This document shows, piece by piece, positions 14,181-25,970 of a DNA stretch of 64,000 bases. The position numbers were made by a program, and so were the translations under genes. How positions within the stretch are numbered: the first letter of the stretch is position 1; every line of letters begins with the position of its first letter. This DNA is from Athripsodes cinereus (Eukaryota; Arthropoda; Insecta; Trichoptera; Leptoceridae): contig OX388327.1 in the NCBI GenBank assembly GCA_947579605.1, positions 8,729,122 to 8,793,121 of the forward strand, written 5' to 3'. The notes beneath the pieces were generated by a model that was given only the letters and a program-made list of their open reading frames with translations, was not told the DNA's origin and searched no databases.

Positions 14181-14660
14181 AATAAAAGTCACTGTGGATA
14201 TACTATTATCTAAATATGTAAGCGTTTTATTTATTATTAGTTCTACCAATCTATATTATCACAGCATCTCCATAATATATTATTGCCAGCGAACAAAACG
14301 CTCGTAATAATTTCGGATAGTTAAGTAAGTAAATAAACAAATAAAATATTCTTTATTGTACATTTTCACATGATACAAATGGCGGGTTAATTGCCTGCAG
14401 GCAGTTTCTTACAATCTTTCTCTGTTTATTAAAATGAAACGACATAAAAGCTTTTAGCATGTACTGAGAAATGCGTACAAAGTTGTATTTGGGATTATAA
14501 CTGAAACTCTTTTTTTTTATACACTGATAACTTTTGGAATTCTGTGTGCCAGAACAAAGCTTTCTGAAAACTATAGCTTTCACCTCTTTCTTTTGATTTC
14601 GATAGATTTGCAAACTTCCTTTAGTTTACTTATTTATAAATAAATACTACTACAGTATTA

Positions 14661-14792
14661 CTATCCCATCACGGCATATCCCACAAGTAGGGTAGCCAGC
14701 AGACCAGCCGTATCCAATAAAGATGTATGTTGCCCTCTCCGTGCGAACAAAATAATAAGACGTGGCAAAACTCATCGCTGATTTAAAAAAAA
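14661..14792 (-). repeat. Partial copy of the abundant short repeat
   Basis: CCATCACGGCATATCCCACA, the GTAGCCAGCAGACCAG body and ACTCATCGCTGATTT. Confidence 0.65.
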
Positions 14793-15671
14793 AATTGTGT
14801 ACAAAATTACCCTCAATAAATTACACCTTTATGAACTCACAGAAATATAAAAAAGTTAGTGTTAAAAAATTACCCTGAATAAATTAAAGAAATCGTGTGT
14901 TGTTCACTGAAATTCGAAAAACAAAAAACATTAAAATTTTAAACTAAGCAAACTCTACTCACTGCCATGTCTCAAAATGAACTAATTTAAAAAATCTATC
15001 GCAATTTGTCTTATATTTTTGGTCATGAAGAGTTACTGCTATTATCTTTATCGTTTAAATTACATTATTTATAATAATTAGGTACCTCAGAGATATTTAT
15101 TTTGGTTGATACAGATTTTCATGCAGGAATTATTTCCTCAGCCTACTTCTTAAAATATATAAAATAAGTTTTTTTTTACTTAACACTTTACTTTTCGGGT
15201 CTGAACTTTAGACCTTGCCAATCCAGTATGCAGCGACGTAGGTACATATATCGCTTTGTCATTGGCCATCATTAGGTTATTCTCATTACATGCATTCCGC
15301 ATCAGCGGGCATTGCAATTAGGGGATTCGATCCCGGGATCCCGGTCGTATTTTAGTCCCGAAATTTTCGGGATTAAATTTAAGAAATCCCGGGATTTTCG
15401 GGATTAATACAATTATAAAATAAGTCAAGAATTTGGGACTCATTCGCATCAATGAATCACTGACAGCCGAAACTTGTGTTAGTATTTTAGAAGAGCGCTA
15501 TTCTGAGCTCGATATCTCACTAGATACGATATTGTGGCAATTACTGATGGTCCAAATTACAGTTAGAAAACTTGTTAATGCAAAGCACCTTGTTTGTTTT
15601 GCACACGGTATTCACTTAGCCGTTTGTGATTTATTGTATAGAAAAATACCTGCAAAATTATTTATTTAATT

Positions 15672-15847
15672 ATTTTTTTTTTTTTTAAAAGATATATCTG
15701 GGTTTTGTTATAAACCCAAATACAACCTTATACACCTTTCACACTAAGCTAAAAGCTTGTGCCGTGAAAGGGGAGTTTGCCGGCACCTGGGATCGAACCA
15801 CGGACCCCCTGTTCTGAAGGCCGAGACTCTACCTCCAGGCTACCGAC
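15672..15847 (-). mobile_element. tRNA-derived SINE, full-length-looking copy
   Basis: Read on the minus strand, the head has a tRNA-like region with a B-box (GGTTCGATCCC) and an A-box-like stretch (TAGCCTGGAGG). The body ends in TTTGGGTTTATAAC, then a short A-rich tail (plus-strand T-run 15672-15686). Related copies are at 1180-1342 (-), 5845-5925 (+) and 26435-26492 (+). This one is nested in a hAT element. Confidence 0.8.
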
Positions 15848-16167
15848 GAAATATACGGCAAGCGCCTTTATAAGTATACAGATAAACTTTATAATATCAC
15901 GCAATCTTTCAACACATGTGCAAAAATATAAAAACAAACAAAACATAGCCATACTCCAGTTCAAGTCAAAAAATAAAAATTTAAATACAAATACAATAAA
16001 TTCATGAATAGACAAATTTTAGTCACTAGTCAAGATATTAAAAAAACCAAAAATAATAATAACAATTTTAGAACTGCACAAAAGTACATTAACAAAAATA
16101 CATGAACATGGGAAAATCCAAATGAACCTATTAGTGATGATATTTTATTTATTTAATACATAAACGG

Positions 16168-16913
16168 CTATCGGGGCCGCACATAAATATTTTTTCAACA
16201 AATGGAAATAAAATTAACTATATACCTATATGTACATAGTTCTATTAAAATAAAATAATTTCTTTTTATCATGTTTGAATTAGATATATATGTATAATAT
16301 TTATATATGAACATATGTATAAAAATGTATATATTATACATATATACCTATGTAAAATTAATGTGATGGATGGATTTGCTTTTGTTGAACAAGCAAATCG
16401 GTATTGGGTTCAATTGATGATGTTGCAAGTCTTAATGTATATTCAAGGTGTTTATTAGTGATCTTCGTCCTATTTTTGTTTTTTGTATATTTCATTTTTG
16501 AAAAAAGTTGTTCGCAAATATGTGTACTACCAAAAGCTGACGACATTAACAATGCATGGTTATGAAAATTTGGATATTTTTCGCGAGGTTAATAATTTTT
16601 ATAAAAATCCAATAAAGAAACATTCCCAATTTTTTCTTTTAGATGAATATCACTTTGCAATTCAATGCATTCCATTTGAAGATTAGAAGATAATTTATTT
16701 ACGTCTAAAGAAAATGAGGTGGAAAATATATTGAAGTTCTCTTCATTTTTTCTAAAATCTTGAAATATACATTGAAACTCTTCGATTAATTCAAAAATTA
16801 ATGCAAAAATAAAATATTGCAAACATCATTTTCTATTTAAATATTTTTTAAATATCTTCATAATTTGCGTTTGGGCCGCATGCGGCCCGTGGGCCGCACT
16901 TTAGACAAGCATG
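16168..16913 (-). mobile_element. Fragment of a second hAT family, nested inside the 15.3-17.8 kb hAT
   Basis: Minus-strand pieces at 16589-16822 (IELQSDIHLKEKIGNVSLL) and 16358-16552 (FGSTHICEQLFSKMKYTKNK) are the C-terminal part of a hAT transposase of the type related to EPM2AIP1/GTF2IRD2-like genes. The right end reads GGGCCGCACTTTAGACAAGC then ATG, the same terminus as the short element at 42172-42602. The left terminus is missing, so the copy is truncated or was replaced. Confidence 0.75.
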
Positions 16914-17949
16914 ATTTAGATGGTGATAATGAAGAACTGGACTCAGGATTAGTCATAAAATCTGTAGGTAATGGTGAGTTTGACCAATGACCGGAATATT
17001 AATGAAGTCGTAAAGAAAGTTCGTAGTGGTTCTTATTTTCAAAAGAGCATCTTTCAAGAATGATACTATGCTTCAAAACTATATTGAAAAGGAACATGGA
17101 AGAGAGCTTAATTTATTGTTTAACTGCATATCGCGTTGGAATAGTCTTTTAACAATGTTTGAGCGATTCGATATTTTAAAAAATAGCATCAAAAAATCAC
17201 TCATTGACCTAATTAGAATAAATAATTCATAAAGTCTCTGGTTAATTTGATTTAAAAATACGAGTGTAAACATTGATCCTTGTAGTATGTATTTTTTGTT
17301 ATGGGTTAAGCTAAATAAGTCTTAGTTGATTTTTTTTTTAAATATTCCAAAATAGTACATACAAACAAATATAAATAACAACATTATAGAATATATTGCC
17401 CCACAAAACTAAAACTGTTTTGGGTTAAAACTATGAAATAAATAGATACAAATACAAGAAATCAATTTAAAAATAAAAAAAAAGTTAAATTGTTAGTTTT
17501 ATAAATCTTAAACAGAAGTGCCTTGTTTGTTTATTTTAGAAGAAGTTTGAAGTGTAATTTTGTTTAAACGACTTTTTGCAGATTCAATACTTAAATTCAT
17601 TGCTAGATAAATAAAAAAAGTGATTTTGACATGGCCTACTGACTTTTTGTTACCACTTTACATTACCAATACAATCCCGGGACTAGTCCCGGGATCCCGG
17701 GATCAACTGTAGATAATCCCGAAATCCCGGGATTAGAAAAAAGGCTCGGGATCGAATCCCCTAATTGCAATACGTGAGAATCACTCTGCACCTCTCCGCA
17801 GTCGCAGCTCGTGTCTGCCCCATCCAAAAAGCCCCACCTAGAGGTGAATAGATCAACTTTACACGTAATTAATATTTATGGGGCTCAGAAAAGTGGTCGG
17901 TTGCCTGATGGTGGAGTCTTGAAATTTTAATTAAGAGACCCCAGATTTT

Positions 17950-18240
17950 TTTTTATTGGTATATCTCTTGATCTGTTCAAGAGTCGATTAAAGACACACT
18001 TGTTTGGTATATCATATAAATGATATAAATTGTACAACTTATTGTTATTTATATATGTTTAGTTTTTATAATAGCTTATTAATATTTGTATTATGTGTAT
18101 CAGGCTTTAATCATAGGTATAAACACGATATTTTAGGATGCGCCCTTGAAGTGAATAATTATATTCCACAAAACGGCGCACTATAAATTGTCTAGTTATT
18201 ATTATTATTATTATATTTCTGAGAAATAGAGTGCCTTAAA
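17950..18240 (+). mobile_element. LINE 3' fragment
   Basis: SLDLFKSRLKTHLFGISYK and a stop at about 18020, then an AT-rich 3' UTR ending in (TTA)n. It is the very tail of a CR1/jockey-like polyprotein. Confidence 0.6.
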
Positions 18241-18329
18241 TTGTTAAACGAAAGAATTTAGTATCAAAGCAATCTGTAAACGAAGATTAATATTAATAAT
18301 TTACGATACTTACCTACTTATTAAAGGCT

Positions 18330-18600
18330 GCCCGGAATACAAGGTTCCTCAGAAAACTCTGGTGCACATTGAACAGACTAAGGAGTGGCGTCGGATGCAC
18401 AACGTCACACCTACATCAATTGGTATGTTCACCTCGCAGACTCTCCGTTATGTGTGTGCGGTGTTGACCAAACAGCAGATCATGTAGTGAATACATGTCC
18501 CCAATACTCCTTCGATGGGGGGTTGCAAGCGTTTAGGGTTGTAGGGTTTGTTTTCATGGCTACGGGGCTTTGAGATATGAATATGATGAGTATAACCCAT
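18330..18600 (+). mobile_element. LINE ORF2 relic with frameshifts
   Basis: Encodes LWCTLNRLRSGVGCT and, in another frame, CGVDQTADHVVNTCP, the zinc-knuckle-like C-terminal pattern of some LINE ORF2 proteins. Frameshifts break it. Confidence 0.55.
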
Positions 18601-19535
18601 AAGAAGATGGATGTGGGTATGTGTATATAAAATAACATTTTTCCTCTTGAAAATTTCTCAATAGAGCCAACAATATTGTTTCTTCTTTGTGGTTTACATA
18701 TTTATTTATTACAAGCACAAAACAGACAATAACTACGTATATATAAAGTACAGAAAAAAGGTAAATCTTTCAGAGAATATAAGCTATCGTCCAACACCAT
18801 GCGCCACAATTAATTTAGAAAATATAGTACCGGTCGTATTAACATGATAATTTTGATAAAAAAAAAAAGAATATGTTACTATGCCATACCCTCACGCCGT
18901 ATTCCAACTCGTATCATTTTACCAGCTATTCATCTCAGTGATCGCATCTCCACTGCATTTATTCCACTTTTCAATCACATCCATGTTCCGTTGGCATACA
19001 TAATATATGTGGATATGTATGTATTTATAAATACGATCTTCTTATATCTGCCATAGTATGATTTTTCAAGAACTTTTATTTATACCCGTATCGATCCGTC
19101 CTTGGCACTGTCTTTATCATATTTATGTTTGACTTTAATTAATACAATATGATTTATTGACATACATTAATGTCTTACAAATTTAATAATTGTTTGTCAC
19201 TTATCATTTCTTTCCTGTTTATATGCCAGCATTTTTGTGTCAATTTTATTATATAGTTACTAATTATTGTAATTATGCATTTTAAATGCTTATTTATGAA
19301 ATCTTTCTCATATTTTATCGCAATTTATTCGAATGTTGATAAAAAAAAAATTTTGCTTACCATATGAGTTTTGAACTACTCTAGAGAACTTATGCAATCT
19401 TCGAAAAGTGTATATTTATTTTTTTTACAAAATTTTGATGTTATTGTCCGAAGGTACTTGTTGGAAGTCCATTGAAAGATAAATTGAAAAAAAAACACAG
19501 TATGTAGTTAACTTCCAAATAACTTTTATTAACTT

Positions 19536-19577
19536 CGCGTACTAGTATTCGGAGACTCTTGACTCCATCATCAGGCG
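19536..19577 (-). ncRNA. Hammerhead ribozyme motif with U-A in place of A-U beside the cleavage site
   Basis: Minus strand: CGC, CTGATGA, stem II hairpin (GGAG...CTCC), GAA-T, palindrome ACTAGT, A-C, GCG. The usual A15.1-U16.1 pair is replaced by U-A, which keeps the pairing. Flanking sequence (GTAGTTAACTTCCAAAT) is shared with the copy at 50348-50389. It lies just downstream of GMC-2. Confidence 0.6.
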
Positions 19578-19798
19578 ATTAGTAAAAAGATTTCATTTTC
19601 AGATTTTTATTGCTACATTACCGACAAATATAAAAAAAGATGATCATTACCTTTTCTCCTCTGATCTACTTACATCAAAATGCAGTTTGATGTAAGTAGA
19701 TCTACTATTGATTTATACAATTGATTTATACCTAAAATAGTTTCCTGTTAGAGGTAAGTGTTTGTCAAGCCTCATCTTTTAAACAATTCACAAGTGCT

Positions 19799-19932
19799 AT
19801 TCAGCGATGAGGCATGTCACCCGTCTTAGATGTGCAATTTTTTGTTTGGCACGTAGAGAAAAAAAAACATGTTTATTAAATGCAGTTAGTCCACTGGCTA
19901 ATCCACTTGTATGTTATGACGTGATGGCATAG
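19799..19932 (+). repeat. Partial copy of the abundant short repeat
   Basis: TTCAGCGATGAGGCATG through GACGTGATGGCATAG, diverged. Confidence 0.6.
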
Positions 19933-20063
19933 TAGAGGAGATTAAAAAAAATACCGTGTATATAGAAGGAGAATTTATTTTGGATAAAACTCCACGTTTA
20001 ATTAGACTTATTTATTTATCAACTTTGAATATAAAAATAATGTGGATATTTCAGAAATGCTCA

Positions 20064-22654
20064 TCAAAGTTCATCTTTTCGAACATCTTTCCAATCTTCC
20101 TTAATCATATCTGCTCCCTTCTCTCCAATCATGATTGTCGGAGCATTTGTATTACCCCTCACAATGTCAGGCATAATACTGGCATCTATCACTCTTAACC
20201 CTTTGATTCCATGCACTCTCAATCTTGGGTCAACGACTGACGACCCATCATTCTTTGGTCCCATCCTGGCTGTGCTAACTGGATGATAAACTGTTGAAGC
20301 CACTTGGTGGATGCTACATTCCCAGTATTGATCAGTTTTAAAGTCGTATGGACAATTTTTGTATTTCGTATGTCGTATTTTTATACCTGCTTTTTGAAAC
20401 GTTTCAGTTTTCTCCAGTTCTTCTACAAATCTAGTTCCTCTTAACATTGTTTTCATATCTTCATCGTTTTCAAAATAGTTATTAAATATAAGAGGTGGAT
20501 CCATAGGATCTTTGCTTCTTAGTTCAATTTTTCCTTTTGATTTCGGTTTCAATAAAGCAGGAATAATATAAATATTTTCTTGTTCACTGTTTGCATTTTT
20601 CATGTTACGAATGTATTCTTCATCGTACATAAAACCATCGATTAAGTTGTCAATTATTAGTGAATCATTAATAAATGCATGCAAATGAATGAATTGAATA
20701 TCAGGAAGAGATTCTTCTTCATTGAGTGTATTTATATATCCTAGTAAATTAGTCATTCCAATTGTAGCCAATGCTCCACCACGTTGAAGTAAATACCGCA
20801 TCATTGTTTCAATCATCATTTCTTGTGTAAATACACCTTTGCTATTCTCAACAGTTAATATAATAGGCGCATAGACGTGGTCTTTTAAATTTCTTCCGAC
20901 CGGTAGATCAATTATAGGTGTTATTCCTACATTTTTCAGATGTTCTTTCGGACCAATGCCTGATAACATTAGAATTTGGGGTGTATTGATTGATCCAGCA
21001 GATACTATTACTTCTTTAGATGCTTTTATTTCTATTTGTTCATTTTGTAGTTTGATTTGAACTCCAGTTGTTTCTTTATTTTTTTCATCTATTAATAATT
21101 TTGTGACATGTGCATTTTTTACAACGTGCAAATGCTTTTTTAAATTATCATCAAGATTGGTTAAATAAGCCTTCGCTGAGCTGTATCTTTGTCCGTTTTT
21201 TACTGTTCCGTACGCATCTGTTATTCCCCTCAATTTAAGCTCATTGGCATGATTCATGACTTTGAAACCTTTTTCTACCCAAGCTTGCTTGATTACGTCC
21301 CTCCATGGAATATTGGCGCCATAGCTTCCAATGCTCTGTAAACCATCTGTTCCGTAATCTTTAGAAACTTTGTCGTAATTTGGTACTTGTTCTAATTTCT
21401 CCTGTTTTTTGAAGTATTTTATAACTGATTCGTAATTCCACCCCGGATTACCCATTTCTTCCCATTCATCGTAGTCTTCTTTTGTCCCTCTTACGTACAT
21501 CATATAATTCAGAGTACCAGATCCACCCAAAACTTTTCCTCGTGGAATATGACATTTCTGATCGACCATTGCTTGACAATACTTCGGATTCTTTTCTGAC
21601 CTATACTCCCAATTAATTGACGACTTTTGTGTCCTGTGAACTAAAGCAGGAATCTGCAAAATAATGGCAAAATGTAACTTTTATGTGTCTTTAAACTTAA
21701 GCTATATAGTACGAGTATATCCCACGAGTGAAAGGCTTGTGAACTTTCTGCATATAATAAACATATACGTGGTATTCTCCCTTTTACATAAACAAATCGG
21801 ATCATGTTATTAGAAATGCCAACTAAGTGTATTCTGCAAGGTATATCTGAATGCAAATGACTGTTGAGTGGACCAACACAAAGATAATTAGATAACATCA
21901 ACCGTGATCTGAAGAAGCTAAACGTTAGTGACACCTGGCAATCTATTGCCCTAGATCGAGGCTTGAAGGCTCATTGTTTTGGATGTTATGGGCTGTTTGG
22001 CTGTCGGAAGTTTGTAAGTAAGCTCAAAATATCTACCTCAGATTCTGGCGTTGGATCCCCTCCAGCTTCTAGTAATAGCACTGAGAAATTATCTTCAGCT
22101 AATCTTCTTGCCACTACTGAACCAGCAGAACCAGCTCCCACGACTATGAAATCGTATTCTCTAACTTCTGGAAAACAAAAAAAAAGGATTGAATGATAAT
22201 TTTATTTGGATGTCCAGAATCCTCGAAACGAAATAAACACACTCAACACAAGTCAACTCCGACTAAATGAAAAACCTTATTCACTAAAGAGGTATTTATC
22301 CTCGATTAAATTGTTGTATTAGTGGTGCACAAATTCAATATTATGACGAAAATTTTAATCATGATTTGTTATTATTTTAAGCTGGAATAAAGTTGAAATA
22401 ATGGACAACTCTGTTCGGATGTAAGGTATTACTTAATCAGATTTAACAGTTAGAATAGGAGCTATTCCTGCTTTGATAATGTTCGTGTTTTCTTTACCTT
22501 TATTTAAAAGCGTGGAAGCTTTATCTTTTGGCCATATTTTAGGATTATGTATTCCGCAGTAGGAAGCCAGGAGTAGTTGGACAAAACCTCCCAGGATCAG
22601 TTCTGCCTGTCCACCTGCAGCCCATGGACAGACTCCGCCCACTAGGTTCTCCAT
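20064..22654 (-). CDS. GMC-2: FAD-dependent GMC oxidoreductase, glucose dehydrogenase-like (625 aa), KDEL C-terminus
   Basis: Exons 22498-22654, 22037-22167 and 20064-21653 have GT-AG introns of 330 and 383 bp, with phases as in the other six genes. The N-terminal exon has a hydrophobic stretch (about 18-34) after CPWAAGGQA. The FAD loop GAGSAG is at about 63-68, signature 1 is [12 protein letters not shown] and signature 2 is [15 protein letters not shown]. His is about 553 ([10 protein letters not shown]) and Asn about 597 (GNTNAP). The protein ends in RKDEL, an exact ER-retrieval KDEL signal; with the hydrophobic N-terminus I infer an ER-lumenal enzyme. An in-frame TGA two codons before the ATG and a splice acceptor at 22665/22666 support this start. 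An AATAAA (minus strand) lies at 19974-19979. The last 183 coding bases before the KDEL tail are almost identical to GMC-3. Confidence 0.94.
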
Positions 22655-22762
22655 TTCTCAATAACCTGTAAAAAATATGTCTCTTTTTATACCATCATGA
22701 GAGTCCTCTCCGTTCTACTAAAAGATAAGGCATTCAGAATGGGTGGCATTCTTCATCGCTGT

Positions 22763-22985
22763 ATTCAAGATGTTGAACAATTTAGATAAACTAGCCCTTT
22801 GTACATTGACTTATGTTACTGATGATTTTTGTCAGTTCGTAATCATTAATATTGTAACAGAGTATGCATAAAGTATTCAAGATGTTGAACAATTTAGATA
22901 AACTAGCCCTTTGCACATTGACTTATGTTTTTGATGATTTTTGTCAGTTTGTAATCATAAATATTGAACAGAAGTATGTACAGTA
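22763..22985. repeat. 112-bp tandem duplication upstream of GMC-2
   Basis: CAAGATGTTGAACAATTTAG recurs at 22766 and 22878 and the following sequence matches with a few substitutions. It could overlap the GMC-2 promoter or 5' non-coding exon. Confidence 0.85.
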
Positions 22986-23392
22986 ATGAATAAAGTAAAA
23001 AATAAATTGGAAACGGATTTTTAGTCACGCGAGTGTAAAAACATCAAATTATCCATGTATGTATATTATTATAAAGTTTTTCAGATACATAATTACTTTG
23101 TTCGTCAAATATTTATATATATCGAATCTCCAGTTCTATAAACCAACAACTCGAAATTTTAATATTCCAAGATTTGTAACGTTAAAGTTTTGAAGCAGTA
23201 TGCCGGCCTACTGAAAAAATTGACAAAAAACAAAATTCGGGGTGGACCACCATTTTTAGTGGTATGAAAAATAGATGTTGGCCGATTCTCAGACCTACCC
23301 GATAAGCACACAAAATTTCATCAAAATCGGTCCGGCCGTTTCGAAGGAGTATGATAACAAACGCCGTGACACGAGAATTTTATATATTAGAT

Positions 23393-25789
23393 CAGCGTTT
23401 CCTAACCTTTTTCAGCCACGGACCCCTAGGAAATCAAGCAGACTTTTCACGGACCCCCTTAATAAAAAAACAGAAATAAATTTCGGACCATTTATTTTAA
23501 TATTACAAATACAAAAATACAACATCAACATCAAGATTCACGTTGATTAATGTGAAGGTTGGTGTTGTTTTTTTGCAACTAAATTAGTAATATTCGGATT
23601 GATGTTAGTACTTAGTTGTAATCTCAAATCGGATTCCACTTGTAATCTGTTTCTGTATTTGTTTTTAGTATACACAAGAGCAGAGAATGCCTTTTCACAG
23701 AGATATGTGGTTGAGAAAAGCAGCAAATGTTTCAGTGCTTCTTCTGATATTTCCTTATAATCTTTCTTTACATTCACCCAAAAACTTGATAAAGAGGATT
23801 CTTTGAAATTACGTTTCAAAGCTGAATCACAAGATAGTTCTATTAGTTGGTTTTCTTGTGTCGTTGTCAAGCTAGAAATATCAGTGACATCTGTGTTGAA
23901 AGGGTCTAATATCCAATGTTTATTTTTGTCGGATACTGGAAAATAATCCCGAAACGAAGACCTTAAAGCGCGGAGGTGTTTGATCATTTCGTCTTGTACT
24001 TGAGTTGGTAACATCGCTCCACCAGAGGATTCTAAAAACGCTGACAGTGTAGGAAAGTGATTATATATTTTTTTTATTGTACGATTTGTCCAAAGGTCAA
24101 GCTTTTTTACCATCGTTTCAATTTTGTCTTCAGCTTGGAAGATGTTATTATCCCTCCCTTGTAGACCTAAGTTCAACTCGTTCAGAGCACTAAAAATATC
24201 AGCTAAATATGCTGCCATTGTGAGCCATTCAAAGTCATTGAAGTGATCAGCATGTTTATTGACGCTGCCTGCAGAATTCTTCAAAAAGAACATTCTTATC
24301 TCATCTCTCAATTCAAAAACACGCGACACTACTTTGCCACGAGACAACCAACGCACTTCAGCATGCAATAACAACTGCTTGTGAATGCTTCCCATTTCTT
24401 CACAAATGATACTGAAAATACGGGAATTTAGAGGCCTAGCTTTAATAAAATTCACCACCTGCACTATGTCGTCTAACACTGTTTTCAATTTTTCTGGCAT
24501 ATTTTTAGCAGCTAACGCCTCCCTATGAATGCAGCAATGATGTCAGATAATAGATGGATTCATCTTCTTTACGAGCGCCTGAAGTCCTATTCGTGTACCG
24601 GTCATAGCCCGAGCTCCGTCGGTGCTAACTGCCACACATTTATCCCACGTTATTTCATGAGTGGACATAAAGTTGTTCAACACTTCAAATATCGCTTCAC
24701 CTGTAGTGTGCGAAGGCAGAGGCATACAGAATAAAAAATCCTCACTTATGCTGTCGTTGTGTTCGTAACGAACATATGCAAGCAAGTTCGCGTTATTGCT
24801 AATATCTGTGCTCTCATCTAATTGCATAGCATAAAATGTGCTCAGTTTAATGTTCAAAATCAGCTGCTCTTTAACATTTCCTGACATTTCATCAATTCTC
24901 TTCTTCACTGTGTTATTGGATAACGAAATAACGTCCAATTCTTTTGAAGCTTTGTCTCCCAACATAGCCGAAACCATAATTTTAGCGCACGGTAATATCT
25001 ATTCTTCAGCAATAGTGTGGGGCTTACCACTTTTTGCAACTAACAAAGACACTTGGTAGGACGCTGATACAGCACATTCGTTATTGGTCCCAGTAGCCGT
25101 CTTAATCATTGTTTTTTTGCTTTGTTCTAATTCCGAAGCTTTAGTTTTAAAAAAAGTTTTAGATTTCTCACGAAGCTCTTGGTGTTTTGTCTCTAAATGA
25201 CGTCGGAGTTTGGCCGGTTTCATCGACTCATTCGACAAAACTTCGTAACATATCACGCACTGAGGTCTTTCTTCACCGTTTAAATTGGTACTTGTGAAAC
25301 CGAAACTTAAGTATTCGTCACAAAACTTACGACGTTTGATCTTCGAAGTCGACGGTCTTTCATTTGCTTCGTCTGAAGCGAAGTCATTTGGTTTTAACCA
25401 GCGTTTCATTGTAACAATCACTCGAAAAACGTAATTTCGTTGCACTTATCTTCAACGTCCAACGCAACACAAAACAAAACACGCACTAACAAGTCGCGGG
25501 CGAGCGCCGGATGCAAGTGTAGGGCGCGGGGCGAGGGCGGTGCCTAGGGAGAAGAGAAGAGTCACGTCCCGCACTGCCCGCACGCACTTCTTTCACTCAC
25601 TTCGGTAAGTCAAGTACTCCGCCCGCTGTCGGCGCTGTCGCACGTTCGTCGTGATGAGTAAGCGTAGCGATTACGAGACTTTTGGTGCCATATATTTTAT
25701 TAATAATGGTCCAGAGATGAGACCGCGGACCCCCACACATACATTCGCGGACCCCCAGGGGTCCGCGGACCACAGGTTAGGAAACGCTG
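23393..25789 (-). mobile_element. Near-complete hAT-family DNA transposon with terminal inverted repeats and 8-bp target duplication
   Basis: Both ends begin with the same 16 bases (CAGCGTTTCCTAACCT) in inverted orientation, with partly matching GC-rich subterminal sequence after them. The 8-bp target site TATTAGAT is repeated exactly at 23385-23392 and 25790-25797. The 2397-bp element carries one transposase reading frame on the minus strand, broken only by two stop codons. It lies between GMC-2 and GMC-3. An exact target duplication and matching ends point to a young insertion. Confidence 0.95.
23547..25445 (-). pseudogene. hAT transposase with BED zinc finger, interrupted by two in-frame stops
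   Basis: A single frame of 633 codons runs from 25445 to 23547 with a TAG at 24999-25001 and a TGA at 24543-24545. The frame is otherwise unbroken, with no indel needed. The N-terminal part has a BED-type zinc finger (CVICYEVL...HLETKH). The middle has the RNase-H-like catalytic region typical of hAT (LDESTD, STDGARAM, HREALAAK). The C-terminus has the dimerisation region (LLFSTTYLCEKAFSAL). It resembles the transposases behind vertebrate ZBED/SCAND3/FAM200-type genes. The element is probably recently inactivated, unless the stops are sequencing errors or read through. Confidence 0.9.
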
Positions 25790-25871
25790 TATTAGATTAT
25801 ATTATTATTTTTTTATATCTACAATACGAGTACATTATATGTATACCTATGTAGGTATATAATAAGTTACT

Positions 25872-25970
25872 ACTACTACTATACCATCACGGCATATCCC
25901 ACAAGTGGGGTAGCCAGCAGATCAGCTGTATGTAAGAAACATACAAACTGTCCTCTTCGTGCCAGTTACT
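25872..25970 (-). repeat. 3' part of the abundant short repeat with (TAC)n tail
   Basis: TACTACTACTAC, then ATACCATCACGGCATATCCC and the shared body up to CTCTTCGTGCC. Confidence 0.7.

Larger units (their letters stand above)
14018..14240. repeat. Palindromic element carrying two head-to-head hammerhead motifs
   Basis: Two arms of roughly 100 bp, inverted around 14121-14126, match closely from the AATAATAAATAAAAC ends through the hammerhead cores. It lies between GMC-1 and GMC-2. Confidence 0.8.
15319..17763 (+). mobile_element. Degenerate hAT element with palindromic 8-bp target duplication and nested insertions
   Basis: The ends are inverted copies of TAGGGGATTCGATCCCG and are followed by subterminal repeats built on CCCGGGAT. 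The 8-bp site ATTGCAAT, itself a palindrome, flanks both sides (15311-15318 and 17764-17771). Plus-strand transposase remnants flank a nested block: 15433-15669 (LVCFAHGIHLAV) and 17026-17232 (SRWNSLLTMFERF), both typical of hAT transposases. The interior is filled by a SINE and a fragment of another hAT family. Confidence 0.85.

Noticed and set aside
21890..21950. Another hammerhead motif (CTGAAGA with a following hairpin)
   Set aside because: The GAAA core and cleavage-site dinucleotide are absent after the hairpin.
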